In this document: piece by piece, positions 26,018 through 34,065 of the stretch
How the letters are laid out: every line of letters starts with the position of its first letter
Numbering within the stretch: the first letter of the stretch is position 1
Source of the DNA: a bacterium A37T11
Lineage (GTDB): Bacteria > Bacteroidota > Bacteroidia > Sphingobacteriales > Sphingobacteriaceae
Direction of reading: 5' to 3'
Length of the DNA stretch: 64,000 bases
NCBI GenBank assembly: GCA_900109895.1
Contig: FOBR01000005.1
Coordinates: forward strand, 222,498-286,497
Program-made: the position numbers and the translations under genes
The notes under the pieces: model-generated
What the model was told of the DNA's origin: nothing
The model's database searches: none
Seen by the model: only the letters and a program-made list of their open reading frames with translations

Positions 26018-26482
26018 ATGGCAAACAAAAACTTAGAAAAATTTAAGCAGCTGGTGTCAGCTGATGATCAGGCCTGGCTTGAAAAGGTAAACTGGCGGAA
26101 AAAAAACCGTGCCTGGTTAAAAAAATCAGCTGCCATTGCCTTGAAAGTATTGCGTACCTTGCGTGAACGGGGGCTGAGTCAAAAAGAATTGGCTGAGCAG
26201 CTGGATATTTCCGCACAACAAATCAGCAAGATCCTGAAGGGCGGGGAAAACCTGACCCTGGAAACCATCTCTAAATTGGAAGCTGTACTCGGCATCGAGC
26301 TAATCAATGTTCCGGTCTATGTCAGTACAGAAACAAAAGAGCAGGAAATTTCTGTACCCGCTCATTGGTTCGCTCAACCTACAGAACACATCCGGAAAGA
26401 GAAGGTGTATTCTTATGATTATGATAGCATGCTCCAAGAAAGCACTGTCTATCCAAATGGAGACGATATAACGGCAGCGTAA
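26018..26482 (+). CDS. XRE-family HTH antitoxin
   Basis: The 154-residue protein has an XRE/Cro-type helix-turn-helix at about residues 48-90 (LRERGLSQKELAEQLDISAQ, then QISKILKGGENLTLETISKL), the layout of HigA-like antitoxins. The N-terminal 45 residues are charged and helical, and the C-terminal tail of about 55 residues (SVPAHWFAQPTEHIRKEKVY and on) extends beyond the usual HigA end. In TAC systems such a tail is the chaperone-addiction segment, recognised by the SecB-like partner, and its presence here fits. It lies 3 bp after the toxin and overlaps the chaperone gene by one base (TAATG), so all three are co-translated. Confidence 0.8.
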   Translation: MANKNLEKFKQLVSADDQAWLEKVNWRKKNRAWLKKSAAIALKVLRTLRERGLSQKELAEQLDISAQQISKILKGGENLTLETISKLEAVLGIELINVPVYVSTETKEQEISVPAHWFAQPTEHIRKEKVYSYDYDSMLQESTVYPNGDDITAA

Positions 26483-26922
26483 TGGCGAAGAAAGCAAAGG
26501 CAGGAGTGGGGTTTAAGATACGGAAAATCGCGACAGAGCAGTTTGCCGTGTTGGAAGAGAATTTTGTGGAAGGCGAGAAAGTCCGTCTCAACAACGGGTT
26601 TCGTTTTGGCGTTCATAAAACCGACCACATCATCGTAGTATTCGCTAATTTTAAATTTGAAATCCAGAAAAAACCATTTCTCCTTATCGAGGCAGGGTGT
26701 TATTTTGCAATAAATGCTGAAAGCTGGAAAGAGTTTTTAAGCGACGAGGAGAAAAAACTTACTATACCCAAAAACCTATTGTCCCACCTGGCTACCCTTT
26801 CAGTCGGTACTGCGAGGGGTATTTTGCATGCCAAAACAGAAAATACACCTTTTAATAAATATTTCATCCCGTCCATCAATGTAGCTGAAATGATTAATGA
26901 AGATATTGTTTTTGAAGTTTAA
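26482..26922 (+). CDS. SecB-like chaperone of a TAC module
   Basis: The 146-residue product has a SecB-type layout: a long antiparallel beta region (FAVLEENFVEGEKVRLNNGF, HIIVVFANFKFEIQKKPFLL) followed by a helix region whose LSVGTARGILHAKTENTPFN and FIPSINVAEM segments mirror the RGIL.AKT and P-x-I-x-V pattern of SecB-like proteins. Known TAC (toxin-antitoxin-chaperone) SecB-like proteins fold and protect the unstable antitoxin and so control the toxin. Its one-base overlap with the antitoxin gene supports this role. SecB assignment is from motif memory; a structure prediction would settle it. Confidence 0.65.
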   Translation: MAKKAKAGVGFKIRKIATEQFAVLEENFVEGEKVRLNNGFRFGVHKTDHIIVVFANFKFEIQKKPFLLIEAGCYFAINAESWKEFLSDEEKKLTIPKNLLSHLATLSVGTARGILHAKTENTPFNKYFIPSINVAEMINEDIVFEV

Positions 26923-27016
26923 AGAAAATTTAAATTGGATATTATGACCACCTCATAGCTGCCACCCAATTTCCACCAATTTTTCCCTACCTTTATTGCC
27001 AACATACCCTTATAAC

Positions 27017-27361
27017 ATGAACGATTGGGAAACACTTATCAATAAACTGCGGCAGTTCAACCAGGAGCGGGATTGGGCGCAATTTCATAATGCCAAAGAC
27101 TTGGCGTTGGCACTGAGTATAGAGGCCTCGGAGCTCAATGAATTATTTCTGTGGAAGAAGGCGGAGGAGGCTGATCAGGAGAAAATCAAGGAAGAGCTGG
27201 CCGATGTATTTGCCTTTGCGCTTCAGCTTGCCGATAAATACCAACTGGACGTGAATCAGATTGTCAGCGATAAAATAGCCAAAAATGCCCAGAAATACCC
27301 GGTTGATAAAGCCAAGGGTAGTGCTAAGAAGTACAATGAGCTTTCTCTATCCCCTCAATAA
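27017..27361 (+). CDS. MazG-like nucleotide pyrophosphohydrolase
   Basis: This 114-residue protein is a single-domain MazG-like NTP pyrophosphohydrolase (all-alpha NTP-PPase). The catalytic helices carry the EEASELNELFLW (with SIEASELNE) and the EELADVFAFALQLADKY motifs, whose acidic residues bind the metal ion and cleave NTP to NMP and pyrophosphate. The ATG at 27017 (MNDWETL) is used rather than the TTG at 26996. The gene's last 26 bases overlap the start of the helicase gene in another frame, so the two are coupled. Such small MazG proteins often accompany phage-defence and stress modules. Confidence 0.9.
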   Translation: MNDWETLINKLRQFNQERDWAQFHNAKDLALALSIEASELNELFLWKKAEEADQEKIKEELADVFAFALQLADKYQLDVNQIVSDKIAKNAQKYPVDKAKGSAKKYNELSLSPQ

Positions 27362-29447
27362 CCAGGCAGAGAAAATGCCCAGTGCATACGTAGGGGAGAC
27401 CACCGATGCCCAGAGCCGCTTTGCCAATCACCTCCACCATCCTGACAAGCAAAAACTCACCCAGGCCTACCTGATCTCCAGCGATAAATTCAACAAATCG
27501 GCTACCCTGGATCTGGAAGCCAACCTGATCAAGTACCTATCAGGAGATGGGAAATACCAGCTGCTGAACGCCAATCTGGGGTTGGCCAACCACCGCTACT
27601 ATCAAAAAGACGAAGTCTATGCCGCCATCTTCCGTGCCGTATGGGATGACCTACGCCAAAAGAACATCGCACAGCACTCTCTGGAGTACATAGACAACTC
27701 AGACCTGTTTAAGTACTCGCCCTATAAATCATTGAGCCCAGACCAAACCCTGGCACTCATCACCGTGATGCAGTCACTCCTGGATGACCGCTACCGCCAT
27801 ATTGTTATTGAAGGCGGGGCTGGTACCGGCAAAACCATCCTGGCAGTCTTCTTGTTCAAGCTGCTCCAGACCCATATCGAAGACTTTTACTTCGGTGGAT
27901 TCGGAGCCGATGAACAGCCCATCGTAGACCTGGTCAAAAAGCTCAAACAAAAATACCCGAACCCTAACATGGCGCTGGTCATACCCATGGCGTCCTTTAG
28001 GCAAACCGTCAAGAAGATCTTTAAACACGTCAAAGGGCTACAACCCTCCATGGTCATCGGGCCGGCAGACCTCTCCAGAAATAAGTATGACATCGTTTTT
28101 GTAGACGAGTCTCACCGCCTTCGGCAACGGGTTAACCTGGGCGCCTATTTCAGAGCCTTTGACGAGGCCAGTCAGAAACTCGGTTTTGACAGCGACAAGT
28201 GCAATGAGCTGGACTGGGTCGTTCAGCAATCCGACAAAGCCATCCTCTTTTACGACGAAGACCAATCCATCAAGCCCTCCGATGCCCCCAAAGAAGCATT
28301 TGACCGGCTCAAGAACCATCCCCAGACCCAAACCAAACTGCTCGATTCGCAGTTTCGGGTGCGTGGAGGCCCTCGCTACGTCCGATTCATCACCCAACTA
28401 TTGCATGGCCGTCTACCCAAAGGGCAGGAGCCAATTAAACTCAAAGACTACGACTTCAAACAATTTCATAGCCTGCAGGCACTCATAGATCACATCAAGC
28501 AAAAGAACCAGCAGGAGAAACTAGCACGTATGGTAGCCGGCTACGCCTGGCCTTGGGTCTCCAAGAAAAATCCCGGTGCCGCCGATATCCATATCAACGA
28601 CCTTGCCCTTACCTGGAACAGTACCAGTAACGACTGGATCAACTCGCCCAATGCCATCCATGAAGTTGGCTGTATCCATACTACGCAAGGCTACGACCTT
28701 AATTATACCGGTATCATCTTTGGCCCGGAGATTGGTTATGACACCCAAAAGCAGGAGATCATCATCCACCGGCAGCACTATTATGACCGTAACGGCAAAG
28801 ACAACGTCAAAAACCCCGAACAACTTAAAGCCTATATCCTGCATATCTATAAAACCCTTATGCTGCGCGGCATTAGGGGTACCTATCTTTATATCTGTGA
28901 TGAAGCCCTTCGTGACTATGTAGCTCAATATGTTCCCTGGGCAGATCAGGCCGCCGCAACTGTCAATGACGATGAAACCCCACTGGAACCCTATATCAAT
29001 AGCGTCCCCCTGTATGACCTGAAAGCCGCCGCCGGAGGTTTCAGTGAGCTACAGCAAGTAGGGGAGGACACTGATTGGATACGTGTGCCCATCCATATTC
29101 CTATCACCAAAGACCATTTTGCCTGTCAGGTGGTAGGCGAGTCCATGAACAAGGTCATCCCTAATGGATCCATCTGTCTCTTCCGAAAGGATAACGGGGG
29201 CTCCAGGAATGGTAAGATCGTACTGGTGGAGCACAGTAGGTTTCGCGATGCAGCGTTTGGTGCCAACTACACCATTAAGGAGTACCACAGCCAGAAACAC
29301 TATGAAGCGGACGGTACCTGGGCCCATGACCGCATCCTGCTCAAGCCGCTCTCTGACGATCCCACTTATCAACCCATTGTTTTAAAAGGGGATGAACTAA
29401 CCGAGTTAAAAGTGGTAGGACTTTTTGAAGGGGTTTTGCAGGAATAA
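27336..29447 (+). CDS. GIY-YIG / DUF2075 helicase / S24 peptidase fusion
   Basis: The product of 703 residues joins three domains. Residues about 1-75 look like a GIY-YIG nuclease (SAYVGETTDAQSRFANHL, then a conserved DLEANLIKYL glutamate). Residues about 115-500 form a DUF2075 (Schlafen-group-like) P-loop helicase/ATPase with Walker A EGGAGTGKTILA (about 158-169), Walker B IVFVDESHRL (about 252) and a late CIHTTQGYDLNYTGIIFG motif. Residues about 585-700 resemble a LexA/S24 self-cleaving serine peptidase: CQVVGESMNKVIPNGS holds the nucleophile serine (about 602) and NYTIKEYHSQ the lysine. It overlaps the MazG-like gene by 26 bases. A DNA-damage or phage-triggered role is inferred. Confidence 0.85.
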   Translation: MSFLYPLNNQAEKMPSAYVGETTDAQSRFANHLHHPDKQKLTQAYLISSDKFNKSATLDLEANLIKYLSGDGKYQLLNANLGLANHRYYQKDEVYAAIFRAVWDDLRQKNIAQHSLEYIDNSDLFKYSPYKSLSPDQTLALITVMQSLLDDRYRHIVIEGGAGTGKTILAVFLFKLLQTHIEDFYFGGFGADEQPIVDLVKKLKQKYPNPNMALVIPMASFRQTVKKIFKHVKGLQPSMVIGPADLSRNKYDIVFVDESHRLRQRVNLGAYFRAFDEASQKLGFDSDKCNELDWVVQQSDKAILFYDEDQSIKPSDAPKEAFDRLKNHPQTQTKLLDSQFRVRGGPRYVRFITQLLHGRLPKGQEPIKLKDYDFKQFHSLQALIDHIKQKNQQEKLARMVAGYAWPWVSKKNPGAADIHINDLALTWNSTSNDWINSPNAIHEVGCIHTTQGYDLNYTGIIFGPEIGYDTQKQEIIIHRQHYYDRNGKDNVKNPEQLKAYILHIYKTLMLRGIRGTYLYICDEALRDYVAQYVPWADQAAATVNDDETPLEPYINSVPLYDLKAAAGGFSELQQVGEDTDWIRVPIHIPITKDHFACQVVGESMNKVIPNGSICLFRKDNGGSRNGKIVLVEHSRFRDAAFGANYTIKEYHSQKHYEADGTWAHDRILLKPLSDDPTYQPIVLKGDELTELKVVGLFEGVLQE

Positions 29448-29474
29448 GTTGGGGAAAGGTTGATGTTATAATTG

Positions 29475-29535
29475 TTGCTGTTTGCAGGGTTTAGCCAGTT
29501 GCTGTTTGTTGTCCCGGTAAAGAGCCAGGCGGCGG
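29475..29535 (+). repeat. ~60-bp imperfect direct repeat, copy 2
   Basis: This is the second copy of the 25131-25191 sequence (TTGCTGTTTGCAGGGTTTAG to AGAGCCAGGCGG), just after the helicase gene. See copy 1. Confidence 0.75.
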
Positions 29536-29595
29536 GGAGACCGCGATGGCTATCGGTATTTGTCCAGGGAACCAGATGAAGGCAAGTAAGGCTAG

Positions 29596-30558
29596 CTATT
29601 GATTTCTGTTAAGTACACTAATCACCAGATTTTTTGCCGTATCCATTTCATCCGGTTTGCTGGCAGCCATGAATAAGGTCAGACTAGCTAAGGCTTCGTT
29701 GCTAATGATCGGTTGTTTTCCACCCGTATACAACAACCCATTCTTTTCCAGGAACATTAAAAAACATGCAGCCGCTATACGCTTGTTTCCGTCCACAAAG
29801 CTATGGTTTTTAATAATAAGATATAATAATGTGGCCGCCTTTTCCTCAATGGATGGATAAAAATCTTCCTTGTCAAATCCTTTGCCGATTTGACCAATGG
29901 CACTTTGAAAACTCCTGTCTTTCTCCTTGCCAAACACTGCAGAATCGAAATCAGCCTTCATTGTATTAATAACCCGTTGGTAATCGTCTATCATGGGGTA
30001 AACAGCCGATCGTTTGGTCAAACCATTAGTATCCAATTGCTCATGATCATAATCGTCCAACAGTTCCAGCCCTTTGGCAAATTGCCGCAACCATTCCAGG
30101 CCAGCTTCTGCTGATTTCCCTTCTATGGCACGGCTCAGTATACGGATGCCGTCCTTTAACGTTTGTACCTCCTGTTGTTTCTGCGCCAAGCGCCTTTCAT
30201 TGATGGCATACCCTTGTACAAGGTAGTCTTTCAAACGTTGAGTGGCCCAAATTCTAAATTGTGTACCTTGCGATGATTTGACACGGTACCCAACCGATAT
30301 GATCACATCCAAATTATAGTGATCTACTTTATAAGTTTTCCCGTCTGCAGCAGTTGTCGCAAAATTTGCGACAACTGAACCTTGTTCCAGTTCTCCTTCA
30401 TTAAATACATTATTTATATGCTTCCCTATCGTTTTAATATCCCGGCCAAATAATACTGCTAATTGATTCCTGTTCAACCATACGCTATCCTGCTCAAACT
30501 TAACTACAATTTGCGTCTGGCCATCGCTGCTTTGGTATATTTCGATCTGGTTATGCAT
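29596..30558 (-). CDS. RhuM-like/Fic domain protein
   Basis: This 320-residue protein has an N-terminal RhuM/KilA-N-like region (VWLNRNQLAVLFGRDIKTIG, residues about 27-46, and GTQFRIWATQRLKDYLVQGY) and a C-terminal Fic/DOC domain with the active-site motif HSFVDGNKR (about residues 252-260), matching HxFxxGNxR. Fic proteins transfer AMP or other nucleotidyl groups to target proteins, or phosphorylate them, as Doc does to EF-Tu. The two-domain layout is a known but poorly characterised family often seen near mobile elements. The ATG at 30558 is used since the earlier codon (30564) is TTG. It is the only minus-strand gene in this part of the island. Confidence 0.88.
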   Translation of the reverse strand: MHNQIEIYQSSDGQTQIVVKFEQDSVWLNRNQLAVLFGRDIKTIGKHINNVFNEGELEQGSVVANFATTAADGKTYKVDHYNLDVIISVGYRVKSSQGTQFRIWATQRLKDYLVQGYAINERRLAQKQQEVQTLKDGIRILSRAIEGKSAEAGLEWLRQFAKGLELLDDYDHEQLDTNGLTKRSAVYPMIDDYQRVINTMKADFDSAVFGKEKDRSFQSAIGQIGKGFDKEDFYPSIEEKAATLLYLIIKNHSFVDGNKRIAAACFLMFLEKNGLLYTGGKQPIISNEALASLTLFMAASKPDEMDTAKNLVISVLNRNQ

Positions 30559-30564
30559 ATACAA

Positions 30565-31063
30565 ATGTAATAATAAAATGCTTTAAACTCCTCTTCAACC
30601 TTATCATTCCACTTATACTGTTAATTATCGGATAAAAAAATAATAATCGGTAGGTGAAGGATTTTACTACGACCCAAAGACCGTATTCCGGTTTCCCGTA
30701 AGGTATCCACATACCCAATCTATACATTTGCTTCATGGAAGCAGTAAACCCCAAATATCCGCGCTTGGCACAAGTATCTTTTCATTTCACCACGAAAATT
30801 GGCCTATTCATCACCAAAAAATGCTAATTCGCGAAAAATGAAAAATTTTCTTGCAATTCTGCATTTGTATTTATACCTTTAAACGCAGATAATAAGCTAA
30901 AACTAAAAAGCATTTGGATTGATATAAATTAACGTTAACATTAACCAATATAAACAAATATCTTATCTATGAGCAGATCATTGCTGTTGTTTGCAATCTT
31001 AAAATAAATTAATGTCTATTGAGTAATTATATCGATTTATATCTTAACTAATATGTAATTTAA
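30565..31063. other. Intergenic region before the QueC operon
   Basis: About 500 bp of AT-rich DNA. It contains a minus-strand open frame of 67 codons (30551-30754) with no recognised family and no ribosome-binding site. The 15-mer ACGTTAACATTAACC also occurs at 25235 but that is within chance. The stretch presumably carries the promoter of the downstream operon; no clear -7 box was found. Confidence 0.4.
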
Positions 31064-31852
31064 ATGGGTCACGAACGTATCGGCAATTTACCTAAAACAG
31101 AACGATGGAGAGGCATTGTAAAAAGCATCAGTAATTATTCTGAGGCTAATGATACAATCGTAGATATAGCTGCTCAGACCACTAAGAATGTACGGAAAAG
31201 GTTTCATTATATCGATAATGACGGCAGCGTTTTTGCTGCATTCAAGTTTATTATAACACTTTCGCATTTTGCAAAGTCAAACAACGCTTTTGAGAAATTA
31301 GAGGAAAAAGGAATACAACTGCCAAGAGATTTCAACCTTTATGACTTAGCGTTCTGTATTCAAAATTATGTAATCGAAAATGCCGGATCGAAAGAATACT
31401 CCTCGTTAGCTACACAATCAATTATCGAAACGGTAGGTGATTGGGCAAAAGCACATGAAACCAATCAGTCAAGTTTATTTGATTCAAACCACAACAGTTT
31501 AGGTGTATGGCAAAAGGCGGCTAATGGAACTGGATTTTGCGAACTTTCCCGGTTATTCTTTTCAAAATTCACTGAACGGTATTTGAAATACTTTTTGGAG
31601 CGAGAGGCTGCAGCAAATATTGATAATCTTTTTGACAGAACCCAGTTTAATAAAAACTTAGAAAACCATGTTGACAGAATTTCAAAGCATGCTTTTGAAA
31701 CTTCTAAAATAACTCAATCATTTGCGGCAGCGTGGTTCAATAAACATGCAAAAGAAAAGCTACCTACAGACAAACGCATTCAAGGTTTTCTGTCGTTTGC
31801 GTTTCAAAAAATAAGCAGTGAATTAATAAGAGAGGAAGCGAAACATGATTAA
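31064..31852 (+). CDS. Unknown helical protein in the QueC-nuclease operon
   Basis: The first gene of a two-gene operon encodes 262 residues with predicted alpha-helical content, no signal peptide and no transmembrane segment. I recognise no family. Distinctive parts are IGNLPKTERWRGIVKSISNY (residues 5-24), IDNDGSVFAAFKFIITLSHF and a C-terminal helix rich in KRIQGFLSFAFQKISSEL. The helical N-terminal half could be a sensor or regulator of the downstream enzyme. Its stop codon lies 8 bases inside the start of the next gene, so the two are translationally coupled and surely act together. Candidates include an antiphage partner protein. Confidence 0.75.
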   Translation: MGHERIGNLPKTERWRGIVKSISNYSEANDTIVDIAAQTTKNVRKRFHYIDNDGSVFAAFKFIITLSHFAKSNNAFEKLEEKGIQLPRDFNLYDLAFCIQNYVIENAGSKEYSSLATQSIIETVGDWAKAHETNQSSLFDSNHNSLGVWQKAANGTGFCELSRLFFSKFTERYLKYFLEREAAANIDNLFDRTQFNKNLENHVDRISKHAFETSKITQSFAAAWFNKHAKEKLPTDKRIQGFLSFAFQKISSELIREEAKHD

Positions 31853-33725
31853 CTCCAATAGCCATGTAATATTATGTGGCGGAGTTAATCTTCCACGTAA
31901 ATATAAAAAGTATGCATCCAATCATATCCACTATCTTAGTGCCGATCCTTCAAGTAGGGAACATAATATAAATCTCGAATTACCGCACTTTATTCAGATG
32001 GTAAATTGTCACTTCCCAGATCGAATAAAGGACTTACTAGAAATTGCCGGATATGTTTATGCAGCCGATAGGATGATCGGACGTGGAACAAACAATAACG
32101 TTGAATTTCATAGTTGGGCGAGGCAATTGAATTTTTATATAAGAGTAAGAGATGTATCTTTCTGGTCGAATCCTGCGATCATTAGCAGTTTGTCAGAGGC
32201 ATTGACCTTTGTATCTGGCGATCATAGTTATTCTTTTATCTTCGAAGGTGGGGGATTCGATATTGGACAAAGGAATCTATATGATCATGAGGCTATTCAA
32301 TTGGAGAAAAAGGACAACTCTATTATTGGGTTGTTTTCCGGAGGACTAGATTCTTTAGCGGGCGCTCTCGAAATACTAACTACAACGGATAAGAAGCTCA
32401 TATTGGTTAGTCATCGTTCAAACACAACTGGGGTATCTAAAATTCAGAAAGGAATCCACAAACTACTCGAAAGTGATTTTCCAGAGCGTATTCAGTATTA
32501 TTCCTTCTATTGCAATTTACATGGCGAAAGAGCAGTAGAAGAAACACAACGAACTCGGATTTTTCTTTATACGGCCATAGCCTATTCGCTTTCAACTCTT
32601 GCATCCGAGAAAGAGATTTATGTTTTTGAAAATGGTGTTACATCCCTCAATTTTTCAAAACGAGCTGATTTGATTAATGCACGCGCAAGCCGAACCACTC
32701 ATCCCAAGACGCTCAAGCTATTTGAGAATTTTTATTCGTTAGTTGGAGAACAGGAGCGACCGATTGTACATCCTTTTCTCTATAACACAAAGACAGATAT
32801 ATTTAATAAAATCAAAGCCGCTGGCAAACTAAACTATATTAATTCTACGATCTCTTGCACCAAAACATTTTTAAGCTTTGAAAATAACTCACAGGCAACT
32901 CATTGTGGCGGATGCTCGCAATGCGTAGACAGGAGGTTAGCTGCTTTTGCATCGGGCTTACAAGATTATGACGCAATTTACGATACTGACATTTCGAAAG
33001 ATCCTATTACTAATCCAGAATCACGTACTCACTTACATGACTATATAAGAGCCGTAGTTAGATATAGCAGCTTTACAGAAATGAACTTTCAATTTGAGAT
33101 GTTAGCAGAGTTAACGGATATAGTACAATATTTAGAAGGGCAGCGACCGGCGGAAAAGGCAATGAAAATTTTTGCACTGTTAAAAACTCATACAAAGCAG
33201 TTATTGAACGCTATTAAATCCATCCAGCTTTTGCAAGATCCTCTGAAGCCCAAAGTACCCAATACATTACATGCTTACATCGACGAAAGGGTTTATCTCA
33301 AACCTCCGGTGGAATGCTTAATCGAAACTATTAAATCCAAGCTTAGTGTTTCTATACCACAAGCATTCGAACATGAGAAACCCAAGCATGAAAATGCATT
33401 AAACGACTTAATTCACGCTTTAATTCAGGGCGAAAGCAGTGACTATGGGAGAGAGTATCCAGCAATAAAGTTTTCCGTTTCCCGAGTTATACCAGATCAT
33501 TCTTTTTTAGAAATCTACGATCTTCTTATTGAAGCAAAATATTTACGAGGAAATACATCAAAAGCGGCTATTACAGATCAGATTGGAGCCGACATTACAA
33601 AGTATCCTGCGGAAAGGCATAAGCTTTTTATCATTTACGATCCGGAAAGAAAAATTGCAAATGATTTGCAATTCTCAAGAGATATAGAAAAACAACCTAA
33701 CTGCTTTGTGTTTATCATTCGCTGA
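31845..33725 (+). CDS. QueC-like ATP-PPase fused to a PD-(D/E)XK nuclease domain
   Basis: The 626-residue protein starts with an unknown region (about 1-155), then a QueC-like domain (about 160-375) with the ATP-pyrophosphatase P-loop FSGGLDSLAGA (164-174) and a four-cysteine zinc site made by SCTKTF and HCGGCSQC (about 352-360). QueC makes 7-cyano-7-deazaguanine from carboxy-deazaguanine. A C-terminal region (about 520-626) has the layout of a PD-(D/E)XK nuclease: SVSRVIPDHS and the E-x-K motif in DLLIEAKYLRG (about 561-565), then DITKYPAERHKLFIIYDP. A QueC-like protein next to nucleases and defence genes recalls Qat and type IV CBASS systems, but the operon partner matches neither. The target of the fused enzyme is unknown. 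Confidence 0.8.
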   Translation: MINSNSHVILCGGVNLPRKYKKYASNHIHYLSADPSSREHNINLELPHFIQMVNCHFPDRIKDLLEIAGYVYAADRMIGRGTNNNVEFHSWARQLNFYIRVRDVSFWSNPAIISSLSEALTFVSGDHSYSFIFEGGGFDIGQRNLYDHEAIQLEKKDNSIIGLFSGGLDSLAGALEILTTTDKKLILVSHRSNTTGVSKIQKGIHKLLESDFPERIQYYSFYCNLHGERAVEETQRTRIFLYTAIAYSLSTLASEKEIYVFENGVTSLNFSKRADLINARASRTTHPKTLKLFENFYSLVGEQERPIVHPFLYNTKTDIFNKIKAAGKLNYINSTISCTKTFLSFENNSQATHCGGCSQCVDRRLAAFASGLQDYDAIYDTDISKDPITNPESRTHLHDYIRAVVRYSSFTEMNFQFEMLAELTDIVQYLEGQRPAEKAMKIFALLKTHTKQLLNAIKSIQLLQDPLKPKVPNTLHAYIDERVYLKPPVECLIETIKSKLSVSIPQAFEHEKPKHENALNDLIHALIQGESSDYGREYPAIKFSVSRVIPDHSFLEIYDLLIEAKYLRGNTSKAAITDQIGADITKYPAERHKLFIIYDPERKIANDLQFSRDIEKQPNCFVFIIR

Positions 33726-33760
33726 GACAATGGAATATGCGACAACTTTTATATGCCTAA

Positions 33761-33994
33761 TTATATATTGGATATCGCGGAGCAAGCTGATTCTCCTTCA
33801 AACCTTTTGTAGGACAGCACAACAAAGTCCAGCGTTCCCCCGTGAAGCAGCTTCTTGTGTGTGGAGACGTTCAAGAACGCAAATATGTCGCCATCGGTGG
33901 CACTACGTCCCAATCGCGATGATAACAGATCAAAAAGATCTCCAAATGACTTATACATATCGAATAACAGATAATAACGATGTCGGAAAATGCT
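33761..33994 (-). pseudogene. IS66-family TnpB-like transposition protein remnant
   Basis: A minus-strand frame reads SIFRHRYYLLFDMYKSFGDL, then LLSSRLGRSATDGDIFAFLN, then a KLLHGGTLDFVVLSYKRFE segment. This is the Y-L....D-M-K-S-F.GL start and the GDIFVFLN and Y-K-R-L/F-E pattern of IS66 TnpB (the 'orf2' accessory protein). A TAG stop interrupts just upstream and there is no TnpC transposase gene near, so it is debris. It shows an IS66 element once inserted here. Confidence 0.7.
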
Positions 33995-34065
33995 CTAGGT
34001 CTTTTTGAGCGGCAATTATGAATTTTTGAATATGTTAGTCATAGATAGAAAATATAATTTAGTAT

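Noticed and set aside
28159..28928. Several overlapping frames on both strands inside the helicase gene.
   Set aside because: They are shadows of the GC-richer helicase gene, with low-complexity translations.
30551..30754. Minus-strand frame of 67 codons upstream of the Fic gene.
   Set aside because: It has no recognised family and overlaps the Fic gene's start; possibly decayed, but not supported.
25235..30946. The 15-mer ACGTTAACATTAACC occurs at 25235 and 30932.
   Set aside because: In 64 kb about two such 15-mer coincidences are expected by chance, and the sequence is itself repetitive (GTTAAC/TTAACC).
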